In this document: positions 19,335 through 28,200 of the stretch, one piece after another
Layout: each line of letters starts with the position of its first letter
Position numbering within the stretch: the stretch's first letter is position 1
Source of the DNA: Noviherbaspirillum autotrophicum
Lineage (GTDB): Bacteria > Pseudomonadota > Gammaproteobacteria > Burkholderiales > Burkholderiaceae_D
Reading direction: 5' to 3'
Assembly: GCF_000818395.1 (NCBI RefSeq)
Contig: NZ_JWJG01000028.1
Span: 406,819-470,818 of the forward strand
Length of the DNA stretch: 64,000 nt
Position numbers and translations under genes: made by a program
Notes under the pieces: generated by a model
What the model was told of the DNA's origin: nothing
What the model saw: only the letters and a program-made list of their open reading frames with translations
Database searches by the model: none

Positions 19335-19762
19335 CGCTGGAATTGACCCTGCCGCACGGTGCCAGCACCCCCGAACCCTGGGTCCAAGGAGGTCGGAATC
19401 GGCTTGGCTTTGGGATCATCGACAAGCGACAATCGCTCCCGCCAAGGCGCGTTTCCAACCAATGCGCGTAGATCGTCCAAAGGATGTTTTGGCACGGATG
19501 AGCGCGACAGGTGATTTACATACTACGCTCTTGACGCATGCTGTCAAGAAGCTGAAACCGCGTTGCGAACGAACATCGACGATAGCCGGGAATGACGCCT
19601 GGACGATCGCCTGCCGCGTTCCATCGTTCCAGTGCTCGCTGCGTCGACTTTCGCGCTGCGCGCAGGCGCCCCTGCAGCAGGATCTTCTTTTTCATTGCCG
19701 GTGATCGAGCGACGGACTGCGCATTGGACGCGGTGCAAAGACGGTGGCCGGCGAGCGTCAAG
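19335..19762. other. Gap without a supported gene
   Basis: Short frames on both strands have no family signal. A minus-strand frame starting MKKKILLQGRLRAARK (59 codons) is the only one with a protein-like start, but it has no clear ribosome-binding site. It separates the SbcCD-like operon from the convergent PilZ gene. Confidence 0.35.
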
Positions 19763-20119
19763 CTAGAGGCTTATTGGTTTATTGGCGCTAAATGTTCTGA
19801 TGAGAAGGGCGCTGTACGGATCCATGTCCGTGAAGCGCACGCCGACCCGAAATCCCTGCGCAACACCAGCTCCCCGCGTATAAACAACTTCGCCCCATAC
19901 ATTAATTCGTTTTTTTCTGTTGTATGCGTCGACATCGAAGGCAATCACACAACGCGTCCCATCTCGTAGTGGCGCGCTCATATATAGCGCAGCTCCACCT
20001 TCGGATAAATCTACGACCGCGCAATCATGATGTTCTGTTCCAGAATACATGATGCGCCCTCCCTCGTTCAAATGCCTTCTCGGATGTTTTCGTACATCAC
20101 GCTGCCCGCGTTCTTGCAT
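19763..20119 (-). CDS. PilZ-domain protein, predicted cyclic-di-GMP receptor
   Basis: 118 residues, a single PilZ domain. The c-di-GMP-binding signatures are present: the RKHPRRHL arginine motif near residue 10 and DLSEGGAAL about 25 residues later. The rest shows the expected beta-barrel pattern (RINVWGEVVY, FRVGVRFTDMD). It should bind cyclic di-GMP and change the activity of a partner protein. It is monocistronic and may respond to the GGDEF/EAL protein at the left end, though nothing links them directly. Confidence 0.85.
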   Translation of the reverse strand: MQERGQRDVRKHPRRHLNEGGRIMYSGTEHHDCAVVDLSEGGAALYMSAPLRDGTRCVIAFDVDAYNRKKRINVWGEVVYTRGAGVAQGFRVGVRFTDMDPYSALLIRTFSANKPISL

Positions 20120-20430
20120 GAGACTTTGTCGCTGTATTCAATAAGTCGGGGTATCTTCGTATCCCGGACAAAAATTTCCAACAGGAAAATATCTGCAAAA
20201 TTGCTTTGGATCAAGAAGACTGGTCTCTTGTATAAAACAAAGGTCGCTTAAGCTCCCCCTTATCCGATGCACATCTTTTTACTGTAACGGTCCGCGCATG
20301 CCCGCAGGCAGGCCGATTCAGGCCTCGATTTGTCCTATTGACGCTGTTTGGACTGATCGGAAATGGTGCGATTTGCCGCCGCCAACAGTAGTGCGATGAT
20401 TAGCGCTGCGAAGCGGCCGCCGTTAGCGTA
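20120..20430. other. AT-rich intergenic region between PilZ gene and ABC-3C operon end
   Basis: About 310 bp. The first half (20120-20250) is AT-rich and should hold the PilZ promoter. The second half is GC-rich, with no gene and no clear terminator. It may mark the junction between resident DNA and the defence cluster, as base composition changes here. Confidence 0.4.
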
Positions 20431-22257
20431 CTAGGCGGAAGCCTCATCGGTGTCCTTGGGCATTCCAGGGTAGAAGCCTCGACGACCCTCATCATCACCA
20501 TCCCCGACGAACTCCAGTGGTTTCAACAACACCTTTGATTCCGTCTTGATCTCTTGATTCTCCAGGATGATGAGCTGGCCAGAGCCCTCCCACTGGGCAA
20601 GCCATGCGTAGAAACGATCCGTGACGGTCGACGCTTCGACCTCCCGCTGCTCCCTGCTCTTCGGGTCGGCATATGACTTAAGTGGTGAATCGATGACGAC
20701 GAAGCCAAGGTGCGGGTAACCACTGCCGACAGCATGCTCCATGACAGCAATTGTCAACGCTGCTAGAAAGATCGCGCGCTTGCCAGCACCAAAGTCCAAG
20801 CGAGCACGGCTGTCGAGGATGAGGTCACAAGCATCGGCATCAAGCAGCACCGACTGGATGCTGGTGAAGCCCCAAGCATGCAGGTAGCGCTTGGCGTGCC
20901 CCGCGACCTGGGTTGCCGCATCGCCAATATTTCGGCTTAGCGGGATTTTCTTTTGCTTCTTGGCGTTGGTAAGGCGGGTAAGCTCAGCTATGAGCTGAGC
21001 TTCCTCATCGAACTTGGCCAGTTGCTCGGATAGGGCGCTGCGGCGCACGGCGAGGGATTTGGGATCGCCGGAGAATTCGTAGCGCGTTGTATTCACACGC
21101 GCCTTCTCAGTCGCCTCAAGCTCATTGAGCTCCGCATGGATATCCTGAACGGCCCGCTCTAAGCGAGCGGCACGCTCGTGCTCGCGAGCAAGCGCCACGG
21201 CGAGCCCTTGTCGCAGCACGACGATCTTCTCAAGCTCGGCCTTCAATGCCTTTCGGTAACTATCCTGAGCGCCCTGGCGCAGTTGCCACGGGTCGACCTG
21301 CGCCTCGGGAGGAGTCCCGCATAGCGGACATGGAACCTCCTCAAGCGCCTGGAACATGGCAACGCCTTCCCAAGTGGCGCCAAGACGTTCACTGTCGCTC
21401 TTGTACTTCGCATTGAGCAAATCAAACCGCTCGATCATGGAGAGGCTGTGGTTCTGTTCTTGCTCGGCAGCTTGGAGTTCGGCGATCTTTCTCAGGATGC
21501 CGTTGCGGACGTTTTTAAGCGAGCTGGCACGGGTCTCGTAGTGACTCGTCATCGCGCCCAGCGCGACATCTACGCGCTCGAGAGCATCGGCAACCTCTTC
21601 CTTGGTCTGGTCGTCGGGCAGATCTGCACGGACGCGACGCAGTGCTTCTTCGACTCCGAGAATCTGTCCAGCGATGCGATCCAACTCCTTGGACGTTTTG
21701 ACCAGCTCGATGGCGGAGTCGTCCGTGCCGGTGAGGAACATGTGGAAAGCCGCGATCCGCTGCGTGGCATTGGCGACCGGACCGGCAGTTGGGTCTTCGC
21801 TGATCATAGCTGGCTGGGACAGCAAGAACCAATGGCGTAGATCCCCCCCGGTGACAACGCCGCGCTTGGAACGTGACCTAAGCAGTTGCTTGCCAGCCGC
21901 ACCGGCGTGACGCACAAGAAAGTCCCCGATGTCTTCCTCAAGGATCTCGCACACCGACTCGCCGTCATTACCCGCGCGGATCTTGATCAGACTCGAATCG
22001 CCTCCCGCATGAGCGCGACGCACTTCGTATTTGCCGTCATCGGCTTCAAGCTCCAGCGTGAGCAGGTCGTAGCCGGATGCCTCGGGAATCTTCTTTGGCA
22101 GCTTGTCTCCACCAAGGAGGTACCACAGACAGTCTCGGATATATGACTTGCCCGTGTCGCTTGCACCGCGTACGAGCATTGCAGGATCACGAAAATCCAC
22201 CCGAGCCTCGGGCTTGTCAGGGCTGGTAGCCACCAGCGAAACGAGCTTGACTGTCAT
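20431..22257 (-). CDS. ABC-3C/Lamassu-like SMC-type ATPase
   Basis: 608 residues. Walker A is RGASDTGKSYI (about residue 35). A coiled-coil middle contains a zinc-hook-like CPLCGTPP at about 320. The C-terminal lobe has LDFGAGKRAIFLAAL and Walker B GFVVIDSPLKSY. This is the Rad50/SMC-like sensor ATPase of three-component ABC (ABC-3C) conflict systems, which include Lamassu. It is thought to sense aberrant or phage DNA ends and release the nuclease partner. It is the last of three overlapping genes (its start overlaps the middle component by 4 bases), which supports one functional unit. Confidence 0.8.
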   Translation of the reverse strand: MTVKLVSLVATSPDKPEARVDFRDPAMLVRGASDTGKSYIRDCLWYLLGGDKLPKKIPEASGYDLLTLELEADDGKYEVRRAHAGGDSSLIKIRAGNDGESVCEILEEDIGDFLVRHAGAAGKQLLRSRSKRGVVTGGDLRHWFLLSQPAMISEDPTAGPVANATQRIAAFHMFLTGTDDSAIELVKTSKELDRIAGQILGVEEALRRVRADLPDDQTKEEVADALERVDVALGAMTSHYETRASSLKNVRNGILRKIAELQAAEQEQNHSLSMIERFDLLNAKYKSDSERLGATWEGVAMFQALEEVPCPLCGTPPEAQVDPWQLRQGAQDSYRKALKAELEKIVVLRQGLAVALAREHERAARLERAVQDIHAELNELEATEKARVNTTRYEFSGDPKSLAVRRSALSEQLAKFDEEAQLIAELTRLTNAKKQKKIPLSRNIGDAATQVAGHAKRYLHAWGFTSIQSVLLDADACDLILDSRARLDFGAGKRAIFLAALTIAVMEHAVGSGYPHLGFVVIDSPLKSYADPKSREQREVEASTVTDRFYAWLAQWEGSGQLIILENQEIKTESKVLLKPLEFVGDGDDEGRRGFYPGMPKDTDEASA

Positions 22258-22748
22258 AGGAGATACGGCTGCTTAACGGTTTCCAATTCCGCGCCCCAAA
22301 GGTGCCCGCTTTCGGAAAAGAGCTTCAGAAGCTCAGTCGAGCTGGCGCCGCCGAACTGCTCGGCCACCCAAGCGCAGCGCTCTTGCAAGTCGCGCCAGTA
22401 CTTCGACGACAAAGATCCGACCATGGTGAAGCTGCTCGAGCCAGCGATGTACGTCATGCCTCTATCGTCGAGGACAACGTCGACCAGACCACGCGTGCTC
22501 ATGATGTAAAGGCCCTGCTCAATCCGTTCACGCCTGCTAAACAGTTCTGCGTTTCGGTACGGCACCGGCGTGTGGAGGCTGGCAGGACCGCCAACGTCTT
22601 GGGAGTAGACGATCGCGTAGTCGAGCAGCACGAGCTTTTGTAGGTCTGAGCCGCCCGGCCTGAGCGCGAACAGCAGGTAGACCATGCGTAACCCGAGCTC
22701 GAACGGGGTATTGAACAGTTCCGGATGCTTGCGATTCATCGAACCCAT
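22254..22748 (-). CDS. ABC-3C system middle component
   Basis: 164 residues; MNRKHPELFNTPFELGLRMV could start at 22748 or at the internal ATG 22739. The segment FNTPFELGLRMVYLLFAL, followed by LDYAIVYSQDVGGPASLH, and then a region with RRERIEQGL, matches the pattern of the small middle-component proteins of ABC-3C systems, which are winged-helix-like. It probably bridges the ATPase and the nuclease, like LmuC in Lamassu. Overlaps on both sides (13 and 4 bases) show translational coupling. Confidence 0.75.
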   Translation of the reverse strand: MGSMNRKHPELFNTPFELGLRMVYLLFALRPGGSDLQKLVLLDYAIVYSQDVGGPASLHTPVPYRNAELFSRRERIEQGLYIMSTRGLVDVVLDDRGMTYIAGSSSFTMVGSLSSKYWRDLQERCAWVAEQFGGASSTELLKLFSESGHLWGAELETVKQPYLL

Positions 22749-23803
22749 GTGAAGCGTTTCTCGTTGACTAGATGATGGCAGGTGCCCGGCAAATCGCCGC
22801 CTCGCAGCCGGACGTGCAACACGCTGTCCGTCACGGTGAGCCCCTGGGCAGCGTCGATGGCCGCGTCATGCCTCTGAAGGCCTGTCTTCAAGAGCGGGCT
22901 ATTGACCTTGAGCCGGATCCCTTTTCTGACCATCTCGAGCAGCTTCGCGAATTCGTCCTCAACATAAATGTCGCGGCTAAAGCGCTTAAGTCCTTCGGCC
23001 GCATAGAAGGCTTCGCGAGCTGCGTCGAGGTGCTCACGATAAACCTCATTTTCTAGCACCTTGGCCAGATCCGTTGGATCGCCTTCAGCCTCTGCGTATG
23101 CACGAACGAGCTCCTCGACGTAGGTCATCTCATAAGGCTGGGCCTGCGCCGGGACAGTCGGATCGTCGCCACGTTCCGGCTCGATCCCGAACAGTGCACA
23201 GTGAGCAATGGAGTCTTGTGCGTGCCAGTCCAGCAACTCCACAACCTGGCACTCCTCGAAACGTCTGAAGTCGAACGCATTGATGAACGCTTCCATTGCA
23301 GGGGTGAGCTTAGCGGCATGCTCTTTAAGGCCATGGGTGCCGCCCTTCCAGGCGCGGAGAAGGCCCGTACGCAGATTGTCAGGGTTGGCCAAGAGGTCGT
23401 GTAACTCGGGGCCGACGTTTTTCGGCGCACAGAAGTAGTATTTCCTGGGTACAGGAAAGCTCCCTGCCAGCAGATGGCCGAAGAACTTCACGAACTCAGG
23501 ATAGGCGTTCCCTGGCGTCAGACGATGTTCATAGTGCTTGGCCTGATACAAGTCCCAGCCGTCCGCAATCAAAGCGGCTTGCAGCCGCGCTTCGACATCG
23601 CGCCCTTTGTCACCGGCGTTTCCAAGCACTTTGACGGAGATATACTTGGCGGTACCGAGCGTCCGCTGACGACATGCAGCTGCGATGAACTCCTCCCACT
23701 CCTTGTCGGAGACGGTGTGCAGAAAGACGGAGGGTGGAACCGTGCCTCGCTTCACTACCAAGCGATTGGTCTTTGGCTTTTTGAGCTTCGCTTGGACTGA
23801 CAT
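22736..23803 (-). CDS. ABC-3C/Lamassu-like effector with restriction-endonuclease-like domain
   Basis: 355 residues. The N-terminal half carries a PD-(D/E)xK-type core: GDKGRDVEARL, followed about 15 residues later by YQAKHYEH (the QxK variant). The C-terminal half is helical, as in the C-terminal domains that tie effectors to the ABC-3C complex. It should be the DNA-cutting effector, held inactive by the ATPase complex until infection, which gives abortive or direct defence. First gene of the operon, with an AT-rich promoter region upstream. The nuclease call rests on motif spacing only. Confidence 0.75.
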   Translation of the reverse strand: MSVQAKLKKPKTNRLVVKRGTVPPSVFLHTVSDKEWEEFIAAACRQRTLGTAKYISVKVLGNAGDKGRDVEARLQAALIADGWDLYQAKHYEHRLTPGNAYPEFVKFFGHLLAGSFPVPRKYYFCAPKNVGPELHDLLANPDNLRTGLLRAWKGGTHGLKEHAAKLTPAMEAFINAFDFRRFEECQVVELLDWHAQDSIAHCALFGIEPERGDDPTVPAQAQPYEMTYVEELVRAYAEAEGDPTDLAKVLENEVYREHLDAAREAFYAAEGLKRFSRDIYVEDEFAKLLEMVRKGIRLKVNSPLLKTGLQRHDAAIDAAQGLTVTDSVLHVRLRGGDLPGTCHHLVNEKRFTWVR

Positions 23804-24043
23804 CCCGTTTCTGTTGGAGATTGGAGAAGAATTTGGAGCCTAGTGGGTCGGGTGGAGGCACGTTCCACTTAACTCATTGTATATAATTGCATCTTATTAT
23901 ATTTCTATTTAGCAATAAATACGATCGCACAAGGGGCTTTGCCTTCATCACAAGACGAAGTTCACGTCCGAACCAACATAGCGCCCCAAAACGACCGCTG
24001 CATCGAGCGTGCCGCAATTACCGTGCGTATACGTGTGGTCTAT
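23804..24043 (-). promoter_or_regulatory. AT-rich promoter region of the ABC-3C operon
   Basis: About 240 bp between two minus-strand operons. The block 23875-23930 is very AT-rich and contains TATA/TATAAT-like hexamers on both strands (for example TATATAATTG at 23880), which suits a promoter for the effector gene. No repeat or clear terminator was found, so read-through from the pPIWI-RE operon is possible. Confidence 0.4.
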
Positions 24044-25243
24044 TTACACGCGACTAAGGCCTTTTAATAGAGTATCCATTTGATCCACCAAGTGGACTAT
24101 GTCATCCTGCCGCGGTGGTCGCATGTGCGCCAGCTCGTTACGCACATCCTTGGCGTATTTGCATACCTGGAATGCGCGCTTGGAGATAGGATCGTCAGGA
24201 ATCTCCAGCTTGTTCTCCCGAGCGAAGTACATGCCAACAATATTGTTGTATTCCAGGTCGCTACGCGATAGATGTATGGCTCCTTTTTCGGTGATCCGGT
24301 AGAAGCCACCATACTTCCTTTCATACTCGTCGAGTGGACGCTTGAAAATCTGCATGACTACATTCAGGCGCTCTTCCAGCCAAGGGGTCAGAGATTTGAT
24401 ACAGGCACGCCAGTACCTGCTGCGCAGGTTATCCCGCATCAGCTCGGCTTGCCTACCCCCTTGACGAACGAGGTACCATTCACGCAAGGGGTGGCATTGG
24501 GTCTTCCCGTCGCATAAGTGAATAGTGCCCTCTGCCCAGCTGTCCTTTGTCCAGCGAATGGCGTCGTGGTCAAGCAGTGGCGTCAATGATTCCGGCAGGC
24601 TCAGGAGCTCGCCATCCTTCAAGCGCATAAGCTGCTCGGCCATTATCGGATCGAAGCCAGAAAATTCGGTCACGAGAGACGCCAAGAGCGTTGTGGATCC
24701 GGGACCCGGCCGCTCGATCATGCGCAGGGTCACATAGGCATCCATCTCTGCGCGCGATAGGCCGCCATTAAAGGTAAGGACCTGCACTTGGTCGTTGCGC
24801 ATGTCGGAAGTGCATGCGCCATCAGTCAAGGCGATGAACAACCGCGCACTGCCGATGGAATGTTCGAGATTTGTCATGTATTCCCGGAAGTACGCGTTGC
24901 ACAGGACGGCCCCTTCTTCGTCAACAGGACGGAGGATAACAGCGGCAATACCATCATGTTTGAGGTGAGCGAGCTGCGCCGGAGTAATGGCCGCCCCGCC
25001 AAAGTGGGCGCCGATCTCGGATGGCAAGTTCGTGGAGCCATCTGCCTTGATCGTGACGTGCTTGTCGATATGGGCGTTAGTCAGGCCGTCTCGCACCTTA
25101 TCCCAGAGGCCCGGCACGTCGTGACGCGTCAGGGAAAGCGCAGTGGCGCGTGCGCTCTTGGCTTGCATCGCAATCCGGTGCATGAAGCCCTTGGGGCCGG
25201 GAAGGCTCCAATAGAGCTGGGCGGAAAGATGTGGGGCGTTCAT
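24044..25243 (-). CDS. Fourth protein of the pPIWI-RE operon, HEPN-like C-terminal motif
   Basis: 399 residues from the ATG at 25243, 7 bp after the giant gene; the longer frame starts inside that gene. I do not recognise the N-terminal 250 residues (GPKGFMHRIAMQ and ARLFIALTDG look like a degenerate NTPase or ligand-binding fold). Near the C-terminus, after a helix ending CKYAKD, there is VRNELAHMRPP: the RNxxxH motif of HEPN ribonucleases, about 26 residues from the end. HEPN proteins are common RNase toxins or effectors in defence loci. Its place at the end of the operon suggests an effector or accessory subunit. The function is inference, and a non-catalytic HEPN fold is possible. Confidence 0.7.
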   Translation of the reverse strand: MNAPHLSAQLYWSLPGPKGFMHRIAMQAKSARATALSLTRHDVPGLWDKVRDGLTNAHIDKHVTIKADGSTNLPSEIGAHFGGAAITPAQLAHLKHDGIAAVILRPVDEEGAVLCNAYFREYMTNLEHSIGSARLFIALTDGACTSDMRNDQVQVLTFNGGLSRAEMDAYVTLRMIERPGPGSTTLLASLVTEFSGFDPIMAEQLMRLKDGELLSLPESLTPLLDHDAIRWTKDSWAEGTIHLCDGKTQCHPLREWYLVRQGGRQAELMRDNLRSRYWRACIKSLTPWLEERLNVVMQIFKRPLDEYERKYGGFYRITEKGAIHLSRSDLEYNNIVGMYFARENKLEIPDDPISKRAFQVCKYAKDVRNELAHMRPPRQDDIVHLVDQMDTLLKGLSRV

Positions 25244-25250
25244 CAATGAC

Positions 25251-28200
25251 TCACTTGAGCAGGCGCATATAGAGGGACGGCACATGCCAGGTATTTCCAG
25301 CTGATTGCAGGAGACCCATCCACTGAAGGAACTCGAACATCGCTTCGTCGATGTTCGAGTATGTCAACAGATCCTGGAATTCCTGCGAGGAGCGCACTGC
25401 CGTATGTGCCAGCGAGAGGAAATCTTCGGTTCTTTTGCGCAACGTGGTGTTGGTAATGAAGTCTTCCGGCATTCCGATGTGCTTGTAGAAGGTATCGAGA
25501 TTGGGCGCAATGCTCTTGGTCGCGGCATCATATCCAGCCATGACGGTGTCGACCGTCGAGTTGCTACGGCAAAGCTTCTGGATATCCCCGCCGAATCCAC
25601 AGGTTGCTTCCAGAATGGCGCGGCGAGCATCCGCGTTGTCGGCGAGTGCCGGATTATCTCGAAGGTAGTAGTACAGCGCGTCATCACTCCAGCACGGCAC
25701 CGGCTCGATCCGAAAGCGCTTGCCGGGGGGCTGGTCGACCAGTGATAACGATCCTTGGGCAATTTCGCGCGAGAGTTTATAGGCAAGATCGGGCAGAGCA
25801 ATAAGAACAAAGCGCACCCCTGGCTTGTGGTGCTTGGCCACCGTCTGAAATTCGCGTGCGGCCAAGGAAGCGTATTCGCCGATTTGCTGCACTGTCCAGC
25901 GGTTTGGCGTGACGGCAAGGAGACGGTGCTTGTCTTCATGGATTATGTCACGCCGATTTGCCAGAAGGTACTGGGATGCAGTGCGAGGTTGTGAGAAGGA
26001 CACGGCAGAGTAGACGTAAGACTGCGATACGCTCCACTCGTCAGGCATGGAATACATGTTGACGAGGCCACTGGCGTTGTTGCCGGTGACGATGATGAGT
26101 TCATCATCCTTGCAGTCGGCATTGGCGCGCAGCCATCCCATTGGCATCGGGAACAGGCTGACTGGCCTCTGGTCGGACGACTTCGCTTTGACCATTGCGG
26201 GGCGAAGCTCGCCCTGGCTGCGCTGGTCGACTGGTTTTTCCAGCTCAAGCGCCGAGAGGAGGAACATGACGCGCTCACGGTCGCCGAGCATCATCGCGAT
26301 GTTCTGGTTGCGCAGAACGTAGCGCGACCCAACCTTGTCCAGCACGTTCAGTTTCTGCATCTCGTCCAGGAGTGCCTCGTAAGCATTCTGGCTGGTCTTC
26401 TGGAAGAGGATCGGCGTGTATGTCTCGCAGCATTCACGAATTTGCGACGCCGTCATGCCCTTCATCGTCGTCGAATCAGAGTCGGCATAGTAGTCGTCCG
26501 CAAGGATGAGTGCGATGGCCTTGTAGCGCTTGTCGAGCTCCAGATTCAAGCCGAATTTGTGTTGCATGTCCTGCAATAGCTTGTCGCTGCGCTCGATTGT
26601 ATCGAGATCGTGTTCTGTGATGTACGTGATTGGCTCACCTTCGCCTCGCTTGTTGTAGAGCGAATTCAGCAGCTTCTGACAATAGATTTGGATGAAGGCC
26701 GGGTAGAAGTTGCAGACCGAGAGAATCCGGTACGGAAGTTCGTCGGAATCCTTGTCGAAGAAGAAGCCCAGAGCGTTCAGTGGCCGTGTGATCAGTTGTA
26801 TACCACGGCGGATGTCGCTGTCGCTATTGAACGGCTCCAGGGCAATTTCCTTGGCTTTGCCCAACGGGGAGTTCTCTTCGCTGGCCATGCGCGTCATGTT
26901 GTGAAGACCGGCGATGACATAGCGCACCTTGCAGTTGTCCTTGACCCGCTCGCACATTTGCTGCAGTCCGCGGACAAAGCTTGCATCTGTACGTGTCAGT
27001 TGCAGCTCAAGCCCCATCAGATCGTCTGCTTCGTCAATTAGGAGGAAGCAGGAGCGGCAGGTCTTGCTCGTGGACAGCTGAGTTTCGATCCATTCCTGGA
27101 TCTGTTCACCTGACCGGATGTCCGTCGAAATCTTCTGAATGATGTTGTTGTTGGTAAGGGCGTTGTAGATCGTCCGCCACGCAAAGAGCACATGGTCTTC
27201 TGTCGATGCGGCGCCTTGCATTTGAATGTAGACCACCGATTCGCCTGGAAGGCCGCGTGAACGGCGCAAAATTTGGTCGAGCAGTGAGCTCTTGCCAAGA
27301 CGTCGGCCGCCGTACAGGACGCCTGCCGATTCGATGTTGTACAGTTCATTGAATTCACGTTCGCGCCCCACGAACATTTCCGGCGGCGCGGCCGAACCTT
27401 CAGCGGTATAAGGATTCGTGTGGAAGGTAAGCAGACCCACTTCTAGCATGCGGCGGATCCGTTTGCCGGGCGCCATGGCCATGTAAGCCACGAGCTCATC
27501 ATCGACAATGATGACTGGATGCTCGCTGCAGGTCTTCGAGCGTTGCTCGAGGTCTAGGGTGGTATGGGCAAGTAGGAAGGTCGGTGTATTGCCGACCTCG
27601 GTCACATGCACGCGCAGATCGGTTGCCTTGGGCCTGCCATTGATGACAAAGCCCTGGATCAGATTGCCACGCGAGCCAAGCAGGGGCGGCACGAAAAATT
27701 CATTGGAATGCTCATAGGCGAATGCACGGTCGGGGAAATGGAATGCGATACGGTTCGACTGGTAAGTCGCGCTAGGGGCCAGTGTCGGCGGATTGGACAT
27801 GCCGGCTAGTTTGAAAAAGTTAGCAATGGGCTCCTCCGCCTCGCGGGGCTTTAGGTTGCGCAAGGCAAGCCATGCATCAATGAAGTGTGCCGCATCGTGA
27901 CGATCCTCCTCGGAGATACCTGCCAGCGCCAGCGGATCATTGTCCGCTGATGCCTCGAGAAGCTTATCTCGCAGATTTTCGAGAAACGGCTTGTTGCCAC
28001 GACGAAGGCTCTTGATAGCGCCGATGAATTCCCGGTAGATCTCCGGAGCAATTCGTTCGCGCGGCGGCTTCGGCGGTAGACGTCCGTCACGGCGCAGGAT
28101 CGTGTACTGGTCGTTGGCGGCCAACAGCATCGAGGCGCTATGTGAATTGAGCATGGCTCCAATCCGGTCGGCATGCGGCAATATGGAGGTCCCGCGTTCA

